From: Natronosalvus halobius
GTDB lineage: Archaea > Halobacteriota > Halobacteria > Halobacteriales > Natrialbaceae
DNA: 64,000 nucleotides
Reading direction: 5' to 3'
Assembly: GCF_024138145.1 (NCBI RefSeq)
Contig: NZ_CP099997.1
Span: forward strand, 2,852,001 to 2,916,000
Both the position numbers and the translations under genes were made by a program. Under the pieces are notes generated by a model that saw only the letters and a program-made list of their open reading frames with translations, did no database searches and was not told the DNA's origin. Positions 16,169 to 24,907 of this stretch are shown in pieces. Positions within the stretch are counted from its first letter, which is position 1. Every line of letters starts with the position of its first letter.

Positions 16169-17596
16169 TCAGGAGCGCCACTCCGAGACCCGGTTGCGGA
16201 GCCGTCCTGGAAGACCGAGCGCGGAGATGCCGGCGCCGAACAGCACCATCAGCACGTAGACGCCCAGCGTCGACGTCCAGACGACGAGCATCGCCAGGAC
16301 GGCCCACGGGCCGTCGAGGAAGTAGAACGCGCCCAGTGTCATCGCGGTGCCGTACAACAAGACGAGGTAGGGCCCCCAGCCGTGGGCGTGACCTCGGCGA
16401 ACGCGGCGACGGACGTACTGCTTGAGGTCGGACTCGAGGGACTGCCGCCGGACGGTTCGATCCTCGACGGAGGTCTCGAAGGACTCCAGCCGATCCTCGA
16501 GCTGTCGGAGTTCCTCGCGAAGGGCGGCGGGATCGTCCGCTCGGTCGCGGGTCCTGGATTCCCCGCGCTCTCGTGAGCGTGATCGTGATTGCGACTCGCT
16601 CGCCCCCCGTGCTGGCCCGTCTCGCTCGTCGGCTCCAGTGGCGTCCTCGGACATCGCTTCTGTGGATACCTGTCGTGGCCCGTGACTTTGTAGCTGCCGA
16701 TCCACGTCAATTCCGGCGAGGACGGCGTTGACCACGACGCCGAAGACGACGATCGCGGCGCCGACGTAGAGCCAGATGAGCACGAGCAAGACGGCGCCGA
16801 GGACGCCGTAGACGCTGTACCCGCCCACGAACGCGGTGTAGAGCGAGAACACCTGTCCGAGCGCGAACCAGCCGACCGTGGCGATGATCGCCCCCGGTGC
16901 GGCCTCCTTGAGGCTCACCGGGACGTCCGGAAAGACGACGTACATCGGGAAGAACGCGGCGAGGAGGCTGATCAGGACGAACACCGGGCCGAGGGGGCCG
17001 ACGGAGAACCCGGGAACGAACTCGACGGCGACCTCGAGGACGGTGACCGCGCTGAAGCCGAGCGTGGCAGCCAGCAGGACGATCATCGAGTCCCAGAGGG
17101 TGTTCAGTAGCGAGGACGATCGCACAGTGCCGTAGACGGCCGAGAACATCTGGTCGAGGCCGTGAAGGACACGACTAGCGCCCCAGATGAGGCCGACGGC
17201 ACCGATGGCCGTCGCCCCCTGTCGGCCCGTTTCGTCCAGGAGCGTCTCTGCGAGGATTTGCCGGGCGGTGGGGGTCAGTACGTCTTCGGAGATTTCGGCC
17301 ACCCGGGTCGCCAGCGGCTCGCCGCCGATGGACGCTGCCACGCCGAGGGATAGCAGCGATAGCGGCACGAGGGAGAGGAAGGCGTAGAACGCGACGGCTG
17401 CCGACAGCAGCGTCAGTTGTTCCGCCCGTGCGAGCGAGAGGATGCGATAGGTGAGCTGAATCGTGCGGCGACGGTCGATCACGGGTGGGTCTTCCTCGGC
17501 GAGGGTAATAGCCCTGCGGACGAGTGTGTCCCGCGACACGTCGCGCTGTTGGGCTGTCGAATCACCTCCGTGGAGCGGTCGATTTGCGGTCGACAT
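16169..17596 (-). CDS. YihY/BrkB family membrane protein with charged linker
   Basis: 475 residues. The first ~300 are a BrkB/YihY domain with six membrane helices (LLSAAVAFYAFLSLVPLSLL is the signature opening; LGAVLLVLIWLYVGAAIVVFG the closing). A hydrophilic segment of about 100 residues follows, rich in Arg/Ser/Glu and likely coiled-coil (ALREELRQLEDRLESFETSV), then two further helices near the C-terminus (GPYLVLLYGTAMTLGAFYFL and WAVLAMLVVWTSTLGVYVLM). The family was once misnamed ribonuclease BN; its function is unsettled. The linker plus C-terminal hairpin is an extension beyond the basic family. Divergent from the small zinc-ribbon gene. Confidence 0.85.
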   Translation of the reverse strand: MSTANRPLHGGDSTAQQRDVSRDTLVRRAITLAEEDPPVIDRRRTIQLTYRILSLARAEQLTLLSAAVAFYAFLSLVPLSLLSLGVAASIGGEPLATRVAEISEDVLTPTARQILAETLLDETGRQGATAIGAVGLIWGASRVLHGLDQMFSAVYGTVRSSSLLNTLWDSMIVLLAATLGFSAVTVLEVAVEFVPGFSVGPLGPVFVLISLLAAFFPMYVVFPDVPVSLKEAAPGAIIATVGWFALGQVFSLYTAFVGGYSVYGVLGAVLLVLIWLYVGAAIVVFGVVVNAVLAGIDVDRQLQSHGPRQVSTEAMSEDATGADERDGPARGASESQSRSRSRERGESRTRDRADDPAALREELRQLEDRLESFETSVEDRTVRRQSLESDLKQYVRRRVRRGHAHGWGPYLVLLYGTAMTLGAFYFLDGPWAVLAMLVVWTSTLGVYVLMVLFGAGISALGLPGRLRNRVSEWRS

Positions 17597-17634
17597 CCAC
17601 CAGACCTATCGTCCAAACTCCAAAAGAAAGCAAC

Positions 17635-17886
17635 ATGATTCAGCGTCGGTGTCCCGACTGTGCCGTGACGATGGAGGAGACGACGGTCCGGACCGGCAGC
17701 GGCTACGGGCTCCGGATCGACGGCGGCAAGCACGACGGCGTGCTCGGTAAACTTGGCCTCGAGTCGACGACGAAACTCGAGGCGGTGTGCTGTCCGGAGT
17801 GTGGTCTCGTTCGGCTGTACGCGGCCACGGATGCAGATGGAGACGCGGACGCGAATGGGGACGCAGACGGGAATCTCGAGGCCTGA
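17635..17886 (+). CDS. small zinc-ribbon protein, 83 aa
   Basis: Two CxxC pairs, RCPDCAV near residue 5 and CCPECGL near 52, enclose a short beta-rich stretch, typical of a single treble-clef or zinc-ribbon unit; an Asp/Gly/Ala-rich tail (TDADGDADANGDADG) follows. Such small haloarchaeal zinc proteins are often nucleic-acid or protein-binding adaptors, but no function is known. I start at ATG 17635, 39 bases from the divergent BrkB gene start; the frame upstream is open but unrelated. It ends four bases before the convergent trm1 stop. Confidence 0.75.
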   Translation: MIQRRCPDCAVTMEETTVRTGSGYGLRIDGGKHDGVLGKLGLESTTKLEAVCCPECGLVRLYAATDADGDADANGDADGNLEA

Positions 17887-17889
17887 CGC

Positions 17890-19026
17890 TCACTCCAGAC
17901 TCGCCCTCGTCGCCTCGAGAATCTCGCCCACGTGGGCGTCCGTCTTGAACGTCGTTCCGCCGTAGTGGGTCTTCGAGGTCGCGTACCCCGCCGACTCGAG
18001 ATCGGCCAGGAAGTCGGCCATCGCGTTAGCGGGTAGCCCCCAGTTCTTGCAGAGCTTGTGCTGGTCGTAGTAAGTCGGTTCGTCGAGTTCGGTCGTGAGC
18101 GTCTCCAGGAGCGCCCGTCCCGTCTCGGCGGTCCCGAACTCGTCCGGGATTCGGTCGCGAACGTCGGCGACGAACTCACGATCGCGAACCGGACCGAGCC
18201 AGAGCGGGCCGGCCGCTAGCAGTCGGGAGCCGTCGCAGTTGGGGCACGTGCGAAGCGGGAGATCCGCATCGGGCGCTAGCCCGAACGCGTCCTCGCGGTA
18301 CAGGCAGTCCTCGCAGTGGATCAGGAAACCCAGTTCCTCGAGGCTGGCATCCGCTGCGGTCGGCTTCCGGTCGAGTTCGAGGAACGTGCGGACGTAGTGG
18401 CTGGTCGCGTGCGTGAGGATCGGGGTGACGCCGACGTCGAACCGGGCGGCACTCCGGGTGAGCCCCGAGAGCAGGGTCCGGACGCCCATTTCGGTGTGGT
18501 ACTCCGTATTTCGAGGGACGGCGCCGTAGGAGCGAATCCCGCTTCTGAAGTGTGCGCCACACAGCGGCGCGGTGTCGGTCGCAGTGACGCAGACGAGGTG
18601 GCGACACCGGGCGAACGCCGCGTCGGCAAACGGCATCGGCGTGCCGTATGGATCGAGGTCGATCACGTCGAAGACGGCGTCGTGCATCAGGGCGGTGACG
18701 TTCCGGTGGACGACCTCGGCGTCGACCCCGAGTTCGAAGCCGGCGCGCTCGAGGTTCTCGCTGGCGAGGTCCACGGCGTCCGGCTCGCGGTCACAGCAGG
18801 TGACGTCCCAGCCGTCGACCGCCGCCCGGAGGCCGCGGACGCCGCTGGCAGTCATGGCGTCCAGGTAGCGCCGTGCTCGTGGCTGGCGTTCGCGGAACGC
18901 TCGCAGCGTCGCTATCGTCAGGTCCCGATTCAGCTCCTGGCGGGGGTTGTAGAACACCGACTCCTCGACACCTTCGGTCTGTTCGCCGGGAACCTCGAAC
19001 TCGACGCCACCCTCCGTCACGCGCAT
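17890..19026 (-). CDS. trm1: tRNA (guanine-26-N2) dimethyltransferase
   Basis: SAM-dependent enzyme dimethylating G26 of tRNA. 378 residues from the ATG at 19026 (MRVTEGGVEFEVP); the longer open frame upstream is Arg/Ser-rich and unrelated. Trm1 signatures are FYNPRQELNRDLTIATLRAF, SAM-site DAMTASGVRGLRAA, catalytic DLDPYGTP, VTATDTAPLCGAH and a C-terminal zinc-binding part with HCEDCLYRE and RTCPNCDGS, then KLCKNWGLP. Archaeal Trm1 is a tRNA-elbow enzyme with the zinc domain helping recognition. Converges on the zinc-ribbon gene and diverges from the SWIM gene. Confidence 0.95.
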   Translation of the reverse strand: MRVTEGGVEFEVPGEQTEGVEESVFYNPRQELNRDLTIATLRAFRERQPRARRYLDAMTASGVRGLRAAVDGWDVTCCDREPDAVDLASENLERAGFELGVDAEVVHRNVTALMHDAVFDVIDLDPYGTPMPFADAAFARCRHLVCVTATDTAPLCGAHFRSGIRSYGAVPRNTEYHTEMGVRTLLSGLTRSAARFDVGVTPILTHATSHYVRTFLELDRKPTAADASLEELGFLIHCEDCLYREDAFGLAPDADLPLRTCPNCDGSRLLAAGPLWLGPVRDREFVADVRDRIPDEFGTAETGRALLETLTTELDEPTYYDQHKLCKNWGLPANAMADFLADLESAGYATSKTHYGGTTFKTDAHVGEILEATRASLE

Positions 19027-19096
19027 ACCCGTTCTCGACGGTGGGGGGCGAAAAACGGTGTGATTTCCACGTTCCCGCCCGGACACCCAAACCGAT

Positions 19097-19486
19097 ATGA
19101 CGGTCCGACAGAGAGTACCCGACGTGCCCGAGTCGAACGCCGATCCCGTCGAGCGCTGGCAGGCCGACCTCGAGGAGGCCGGCGAACTCTCCCCCTCGAT
19201 CGTCGAGCGCATCTCCCGCCTGCACGGCGACCGCGGGGTGCGGGCCATCGAGGCCGTCGCGGAGGGGCGGGTCAAGGTCTACCGGGATTTCACCGTCGTC
19301 GTGGGTTACGAGGACGAGTACGTCGTCGAGGACGGCGGCTGTACCTGCAAGGACAGCGAGTTTAACCTCGATCCCGAGGATCCCACGGCGCTGTGCTGGC
19401 ACGTTCTGGCCGTCTCGATCGGCCGTCGCGTCGGCCACGTCGACTACCACGACATGTGGTACTCCGACGTGCGCGAGTTTCTCTGA
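19097..19486 (+). CDS. SWIM zinc finger protein
   Basis: 129 residues. The SWIM motif CxCx(n)CxH is clear: GGCTCKDSE then, after an insert, TALCWHVLAVSIGRR. The N-terminal half is helical (PSIVERISRLHGDRGVRAIEA) and precedes VKVYRDFTVVVGYEDEYVVE. SWIM domains bind DNA or proteins and occur in recombination partners and transposase-like proteins; stand-alone haloarchaeal forms are uncharacterised. ATG at 19097 is 70 bases from trm1. The 3' end nearly abuts the convergent HTH-10 gene. Confidence 0.85.
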   Translation: MTVRQRVPDVPESNADPVERWQADLEEAGELSPSIVERISRLHGDRGVRAIEAVAEGRVKVYRDFTVVVGYEDEYVVEDGGCTCKDSEFNLDPEDPTALCWHVLAVSIGRRVGHVDYHDMWYSDVREFL

Positions 19487-19487
19487 A

Positions 19488-20147
19488 TTAGTCCCCCTCG
19501 TCGGGCGGCGTCACCGCAATCGTGTGCTCGATCAGCGACTCGTAGCCCCGCCGCAGTCGATTCGAGAGCGCCTGTGGCGTGATGTCCATCTCGCTGGCGA
19601 CGTCCTCGAGCGTGACCTCCGGCGAGGAGAAGTACCCGCGTTTCCACGCCGTCAACAGCGCCTCGTGTTGCTTGGCCGTGACGCCGAATTTCGTCCTGGA
19701 CTGAGGATTGGCCCGATCGTACAGCCGCGTGAGTTCGAACGGGATCTCCTGGTCCTCACAGTAGGTGCTGAACTGCGAGAGGGCGTCGCCGTCGGGAAAC
19801 CGCATTCGAAGCTCCCAGCGCTCGTGCTGGGCCGAGGCCTCGAGAATCGTCGCGTCCGCCGACGTGTACGCGTAGACGATTGCGTCGACGTCCTGGATCA
19901 GGTCGGCTCGATACAGAGTCGTTTCCTGGAACCGATCGATTCGCGTGAGTCCCTGGACTGACGGATCGTCCGCGGCGGCGGATTCGAAGGCGCCAAGATC
20001 GACGCCGCTGACCCTGAAGTACGGCGTAATGAGTTCCTCGGTGGCGGCGACGCGCTCGATTTCGACGACGGCGTCCGCCTCGGTCTCGAGCGTTTCGTGG
20101 AGGGCAAACGCCTCGGTCGGCACGTAAAACTCCGCGAATAGCGCCAT
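19488..20147 (-). CDS. HTH-10 family (Bat-type) transcriptional regulator
   Basis: 219 residues. The C-terminus carries the HTH-10 domain of bacterioopsin-activator proteins: TKFGVTAKQHEALLTAWKRG followed by YFSSPEVTLEDVASEMDITP and QALSNRLRRG. The first ~140 residues form the mixed alpha/beta input module usual for these proteins, probably a small-ligand sensor. Haloarchaea carry dozens of paralogues, so the regulon cannot be guessed. No receiver or PAS domain is present. It starts after a gap containing a 24-bp tandem repeat downstream of alaS. Confidence 0.88.
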   Translation of the reverse strand: MALFAEFYVPTEAFALHETLETEADAVVEIERVAATEELITPYFRVSGVDLGAFESAAADDPSVQGLTRIDRFQETTLYRADLIQDVDAIVYAYTSADATILEASAQHERWELRMRFPDGDALSQFSTYCEDQEIPFELTRLYDRANPQSRTKFGVTAKQHEALLTAWKRGYFSSPEVTLEDVASEMDITPQALSNRLRRGYESLIEHTIAVTPPDEGD

Positions 20148-20196
20148 CGTCGTCGGTCATGGGACGAGCGGCGGCAAAAAACCCTGGCCTACCTGG

Positions 20197-20267
20197 ACGG
20201 TTCCGTGGACAACAGCGGAGACGGTTCCGTGGACAACAGCGGAGACGGCTCCATGGACAACTGCGAG
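20197..20267. repeat. 24-bp tandem repeat between alaS and the HTH-10 gene
   Basis: Two identical 24-base units (20197-20220 and 20221-20244), then a third, diverged and slightly incomplete (20245-20267). It starts 44 bases beyond the alaS stop and ends 50 bases upstream of the HTH-10 start. The period is a multiple of three and all frames stay open, but no frame has family similarity. Confidence 0.85.
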
Positions 20268-20310
20268 GGACAGCCTCGTCGTAACCGTGGGGGAACTCGT
20301 CGACTCCGAC

Positions 20311-23082
20311 TCAGGCGTCCAGGACCTGTCGAAGCACGTCGGGCGCGTCCTGGAGCGCCTCGTCGAGCGCATCGACGTTCGGCCCGCCACCCTGGGCGAA
20401 GTCGGCCGGGCCGCCGCCGCCACCGCCGACTCGCGAGGCGAGTTCGCCGACGACCTCGCCGGCGTTGACGTCGGCTCCGTCGGGGACCGCGACGACGAAC
20501 TGCGCGCCGCTCTCGCCGGAACCTATCACGGCGATCTTCCCCTCGTCCGCGAGGGCGTTGGCCGTCGCCCGAAGTTCGTCCATGTCGGCGTCGATTCGCT
20601 GGACGACGGCGGTCGTCTCGCCGACCTCGACCTCCTCGCCGCCGCCACCGCCGCTGGCGCGGGCGGTTGCGAGCTGTTCTTTCAGGGCCTCGATCTCCTT
20701 GCCGCGAGCCTTCCACTCCTCGAAGAAGCGCTCGGCGGTCTCCGGGACGTTCTCGGGGGAGACGTCGAGGGCCTCGGCGGCCCCGTAGAGGGCGTCCTCG
20801 GTGCGCTGGGTGGACTCGATAGCCGCGTCGCCGGCGGCGAAGACGAGTCGCTCGACGCCGTCCTGGACGCGCTCGGTGGTCAGGATCTTGATCACGCCGA
20901 TGTCGCCGGTACGGGCGACGTGCGTACCGCCGCAGGCCTGGACGTCCTCGGCGACGTGGATGAGTCGGATGTTCGTTCCCGGCGGAATCCCGCCCTGATA
21001 GAGGTCGAAGCCGTGTTCGGCCTCGGCCTCGTGTCGGTGGGGCCACTCCTGGTCGACGGCGACGTTGTCCATCACCATTCCGTTGGCGACGCGTTCGATG
21101 CGCCTGACGGCCTCCCGGGAGATTCGGTTGTAGTGACGGATGTCGACCCGCGAGGACTCGACGCCCTTCTGAGCGCCCGCCTGGCGGACGTGCTCGCCGA
21201 GCACCTGCCGGGCGGCGTGCATGACGATGTGGGTCGCCGTGTGGTGGCGCATCAACTGTCGTCGCCGGGGGGCGTCGAGCTGTCCCTTGACGAACTCGCC
21301 TTTCCCCGGATCCTCGTCGGTCCGGTGGGTGACGACGCCGTCCTCGATCTGGACATCGAGCACGTCGACGGTCTTCTCCTCGCTCGAGAGCGTGCCCCGA
21401 TCGGCTGGCTGGCCACCACCCTCGGGGTAGAACATCGTCTGGTCGAGCACGACGTCGTAGCCCTCCTCGCGGTCGAACACGTCGAGGACGACCGCCTCGA
21501 ACTGGGTTCGCTGCTGGTCGTCGTAATACAGTTTCTCGGTCTCGGGGAGGTCGGCGAACCGCTCGTCGCCCTCCTCGGTGGCTTCCTCGACCGTTGTCGT
21601 GTCGTGGCGGTCGGCGACGAGACTGTAGAAGTCGTCAGGGACGGCCACGTCGGCGCCGGCGTCGGCGGCGATCTCCTCGACCATGTCGGGCTGGATGCCG
21701 TGGCTGTCGTAGAGTTCGATCAGTTCCTCGAGGGGGATCGACTCGCCTTTCTTCGCGTACTCCGCAGCGAGGGCTTCGACCCGTCGGCCGCCGCGCTCGA
21801 GCGTCTCGCGGTACTTCTCGACCTCGGTGCGGACGATGTCCCGGACGGTGTCGCGGTTCTCGTACCCGAGGCGCTCGGCCTGCATGTCGACGAGTTCGTC
21901 GAGGGGGGCGTCGACACCGACCGTGTCGCACAGCCGCTTCGTTCGGCGGAGCACCATCCGCGCGAGGTAACCTGTGCCGACGTTCGAGGGGACGATGCCG
22001 TCGCCGAACATGTACGCGAGGGTCCGGCAGTGGTCGGCGATGGCGTAGATTCGTTCGAGGGGCTCGACGAGGTCGCGGAGACCGCTGACGTCGACGCCGA
22101 GTTCGTCCGCGATGTCCCCGCGGGCGGCCTCGACGTCGTCCACGTCGTCGATGTCGAGCTGGCCCGAGAGCCGCGCTGCCCGGGCGACGAGGTCGGCTTC
22201 TTCGTCGGTGTACTCCAGCCCCGCGTTGTCTTTGAGGAAGTCGATCATCTCGGGATAGATCGCCTCGTAGACCGTCGCCGTCCCCTGGCTCATCCAGGTC
22301 CAGCGCTCGAGGCCGTAGCCCGTGTCGACGATGTAGGTGTCCATGAACGAGTAGGTGTTCCCGTCCTTGAGTTCGTACTCGCCGTCGGGGTCCTGTTCCA
22401 TACACATGAAGACCAGCGTGGCCAGCTCGAGGCCCTTGTAGATGACCTCGATGGCGGGCCCGGCGTTGCCGCCGCCGACCCACGGATCCTCGATGTAGGT
22501 GACGTCGGTGATGTCTGCGCCCAGGGAGTCGAGCAGTTCGTCACAGAGTTCGACGGTGCGGTCCTTCCAGTAGACCTCGCCCTCGTAGGCGTACTCTTCC
22601 TCGGCGTCCTCGCGGACGTTGAACGCGTGGTGGGCCATCATCTCGAAGGCCATCGTGTGCCGGCCCGTCTTGCCCACGTTGTCGATGTCCTGCATCCGGA
22701 TGCAGGGCTGACTGACGGTCAGCGGGTTCGCCGGCGGCGGCGTCTTCCCCGACGTAACTAGCGGCTGGAAGTCGTAGATCGAGGCCTGGGTCAACAGGAC
22801 GTCGTCGCGCCAGCGGTTGGCCGCCACCGGGTACGGATCGATGCGCTCGTGGTCGTGGTCCTCGAAGAACGAGAGGAACGCCTCGCGCATCTCCTCGAGG
22901 GTGTACTCCTCGGCGAACCCCGGTTCGTCGATGAAATCGTACTGCTCACAGGGCGGTTCCCCGCAGGTCTCGCGGTCGTGATCGCGCGTCCAGAAATGTG
23001 CCCCACAGGAGGGGCACTCCTTGCGCTCGAACCCCTCCTCCTCGAAATACTCGAGTCGGTACTCCTCCTCCAGTTCACTCAT
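20311..23082 (-). CDS. alaS: alanyl-tRNA synthetase
   Basis: Charges tRNA-Ala and edits mis-charged Ser/Gly. 923 residues from the ATG at 23082 ([18 protein letters not shown]); the archaeal N-terminal zinc-binding stretch [15 protein letters not shown] is visible, then the class II core ([49 protein letters not shown]), editing-domain [13 protein letters not shown] and the later zinc-site ACGGTHV, and a C-terminal C-Ala domain with Gly-rich linkers. Minus-strand TTTTACCG at about -30 is a plausible TATA box. No partial or missing motif is seen. Confidence 0.97.
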   Translation of the reverse strand: MSELEEEYRLEYFEEEGFERKECPSCGAHFWTRDHDRETCGEPPCEQYDFIDEPGFAEEYTLEEMREAFLSFFEDHDHERIDPYPVAANRWRDDVLLTQASIYDFQPLVTSGKTPPPANPLTVSQPCIRMQDIDNVGKTGRHTMAFEMMAHHAFNVREDAEEEYAYEGEVYWKDRTVELCDELLDSLGADITDVTYIEDPWVGGGNAGPAIEVIYKGLELATLVFMCMEQDPDGEYELKDGNTYSFMDTYIVDTGYGLERWTWMSQGTATVYEAIYPEMIDFLKDNAGLEYTDEEADLVARAARLSGQLDIDDVDDVEAARGDIADELGVDVSGLRDLVEPLERIYAIADHCRTLAYMFGDGIVPSNVGTGYLARMVLRRTKRLCDTVGVDAPLDELVDMQAERLGYENRDTVRDIVRTEVEKYRETLERGGRRVEALAAEYAKKGESIPLEELIELYDSHGIQPDMVEEIAADAGADVAVPDDFYSLVADRHDTTTVEEATEEGDERFADLPETEKLYYDDQQRTQFEAVVLDVFDREEGYDVVLDQTMFYPEGGGQPADRGTLSSEEKTVDVLDVQIEDGVVTHRTDEDPGKGEFVKGQLDAPRRRQLMRHHTATHIVMHAARQVLGEHVRQAGAQKGVESSRVDIRHYNRISREAVRRIERVANGMVMDNVAVDQEWPHRHEAEAEHGFDLYQGGIPPGTNIRLIHVAEDVQACGGTHVARTGDIGVIKILTTERVQDGVERLVFAAGDAAIESTQRTEDALYGAAEALDVSPENVPETAERFFEEWKARGKEIEALKEQLATARASGGGGGEEVEVGETTAVVQRIDADMDELRATANALADEGKIAVIGSGESGAQFVVAVPDGADVNAGEVVGELASRVGGGGGGPADFAQGGGPNVDALDEALQDAPDVLRQVLDA

Positions 23083-23424
23083 TCGTACCTCGTACTGGCC
23101 CTGCAGGCGGTAAAACAGTTGCGCAACGGGTGTCACGGCTCATTCTCTGGGCGCCTGGAACGCCCATCTGTCCGACCCGCGTGTCGCTCGAATCGGCTAT
23201 TGCGTGACGAATAGATCACGAAATAAATAAGTACTCTCAGTTGCACTTTCCGTTATAATGTTAGCGATCAAATATGTGTCTCGACTCGGACGACGTCCGT
23301 CTCGAGGCCGCGACGGGCCGACCCTCCCCCGTCCGTCGACGACGGTCGCGGCCATGGCTGTAGCTACGGTCGCAGTCTCAACCACGGCTACGGCTGCAAT
23401 AGTAAACGAGGTCGAACGTCGACG
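23083..23424. promoter_or_regulatory. alaS/23425 divergent intergenic region with A/T-rich island
   Basis: 342 bases without a gene. Near alaS the minus-strand TTTTACCG (around 23112-23119) suits its promoter. A distinctly A/T-rich island covers 23209-23275 (AATAGATCACGAAATAAATA and GTTATAATGTTAGCG), far lower in G+C than its surroundings. AATAGTAAACG at 23397-23407 lies about 20-28 bases before the next ATG. No ORF with family similarity. Confidence 0.4.
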
Positions 23425-24081
23425 ATGACGACGCGACGGTCCCTGCTGCGGAAAATCGGCTTGACCGGTATCGGCACAGCTACTGGTATCGCCCTCCTCC
23501 CGACACCCCCGCACTCGACCACACTTCACGGCACGGTCGAGGGCACCGAACCGCCCACGGCTGCCGTTGACTGGATCGGCACGGAAATCACCACCGAAGA
23601 CGAGACGCCCGTCTGCCGCTATCACTACGCACCGACGCGCGACGGGTTCGTCCCTACGGCGCCGTTCAACGTCGTGCTGATACCCGCTGCGGACGGCGAG
23701 GCGGGCCTCGAGCGCGTCATGACCGTCCTGGACGAGGAGGGATGGGTCCGAAATCCGGTGGAATACACGCGATTCGCGTGGAATCGAACGACCGACTCGT
23801 ACGTCCGCCAGCAGGCGACTGCCGCCCAGACCTACTGGGGGGCCAGCGGTCGGCGCCACGTCCGGTGCTGGTCGTTCGAGGACGTCGTCTCGATGCAGGC
23901 CCACGAGGACACCGGCGCTCGCCCGAAACACGGCATCGCCTCCTACCGGCGGGGGCGGGAGACCATCGAGGCAATCTTCGACGCCGCCGGCTGGCGGGTC
24001 TCCCCCGGAGCGATCGATCTGACCAACGAGTCCGGCCCGGATCACGACGGACGCGCGACGCTCATCCTGGAGGACCCGTGA
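23425..24081 (+). CDS. hypothetical Tat-exported protein
   Basis: 218 residues. It opens with a twin-arginine signal TTRRSLLRKIGLTGIGTATG, so export in folded form is expected. The mature part has a conserved-looking core of beta strands (APFNVVLIPAADGE, HVRCWSFEDVVSMQAHEDTG) and several tryptophans, but I recognise no family. Its TGA overlaps the GTG of the next gene by four bases (GTGA), so it is co-translated with a membrane protein, suggesting the two act together at the cell surface. Confidence 0.72.
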   Translation: MTTRRSLLRKIGLTGIGTATGIALLPTPPHSTTLHGTVEGTEPPTAAVDWIGTEITTEDETPVCRYHYAPTRDGFVPTAPFNVVLIPAADGEAGLERVMTVLDEEGWVRNPVEYTRFAWNRTTDSYVRQQATAAQTYWGASGRRHVRCWSFEDVVSMQAHEDTGARPKHGIASYRRGRETIEAIFDAAGWRVSPGAIDLTNESGPDHDGRATLILEDP

Positions 24082-24770
24082 GCACCGACGTCCCTTCCCT
24101 CCCCGAGCGAGCGACGCCTGGCCTCGTCCTCGAGCTCCTGGACCACCCCTGGCTCGGCCTCGAGCGCCGACGGACGGTCGCCGTCGGCGGCTACCTGTGT
24201 GGGCTCATCGCACTGTTCCTGATCAGCCACGTCGGCACACGCGTCACGATCGACGACGTCGTCCTCGACTCGCTGACGGTGGGATTCGACACCGTCAGAA
24301 CGATCGCTATCGCGCTCGTCACCCCAACGATCCTGCTGATTCCGCTCTGTTACGCGGCCTGGAACGGCGGTCCGGCGCTATCGTTCACGCTGCCGCTCGT
24401 GCCGGTGACCATCGGCGACCTCCTCGCCGGCGGGTACGTCCTCGACCTGGACGTCGCGCTCGCGTTGACCGTCGGCGCGAGCGCGGCCGCCGTCGCGCTC
24501 GTATCCGCCGACGTTCGGCGACTCGGATCGGTTCGGGTGTGGTGCTCGAGCGAGATCGACGTCGATCGGCTTCTGTTCGTTACGGCGCTCGCAATCGTGG
24601 CGGTCGTGGGCGTCGGCCGGTTCGTCGCCGTCGCGCCGGCGTACGTGGTCGAGTGGTACGCCCCGTTCGGCGGCCTCTGGATCGTCGCTGCCGCGATCCT
24701 CGGATTCTACTGGGTACGGTGGGCGTGGTCGCTGTCGGTAGATCGCGCTCGCTCGAGCGAGTCGGTCTGA
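24078..24770 (+). CDS. hypothetical multi-pass membrane protein
   Basis: 230 residues from the GTG at 24078, which overlaps the preceding stop (GTGA). About six membrane helices are visible, for example VGGYLCGLIALFLISHVG, TIAIALVTPTILLIPLCYA, SFTLPLVPVTIGDLLAGGYV, LALTVGASAAAVALVSA, LLFVTALAIVAVVGVGRFV and PFGGLWIVAAAILGFYWV. No family recognised. Together with the Tat protein upstream it forms a two-gene unit. A kinase gene on the same strand follows after 137 bases with an A/T-rich stretch (AGATATATGTTAGATATCG near 24838) that probably holds a separate promoter. Confidence 0.72.
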   Translation: MSTDVPSLPERATPGLVLELLDHPWLGLERRRTVAVGGYLCGLIALFLISHVGTRVTIDDVVLDSLTVGFDTVRTIAIALVTPTILLIPLCYAAWNGGPALSFTLPLVPVTIGDLLAGGYVLDLDVALALTVGASAAAVALVSADVRRLGSVRVWCSSEIDVDRLLFVTALAIVAVVGVGRFVAVAPAYVVEWYAPFGGLWIVAAAILGFYWVRWAWSLSVDRARSSESV

Positions 24771-24907
24771 CAGCGAGTGGGGTCTCGACTGATCTCACCT
24801 GGATGGATCCGAAGAATTCCGGCACTGAACAACCCACAGATATATGTTAGATATCGCCCATTCTACGGTAACTCGAGCGTCGTTTCCAGCGTTCCGCCTC
24901 ACTAGCT

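Noticed and set aside
20287-22761. 824-codon open frame on the plus strand opposite alaS
   Set aside because: It is the antisense of alaS. High G+C and GAC/GAG codon use leave the complementary frame open; its translation is Val/Asp/Leu-rich without family motifs.
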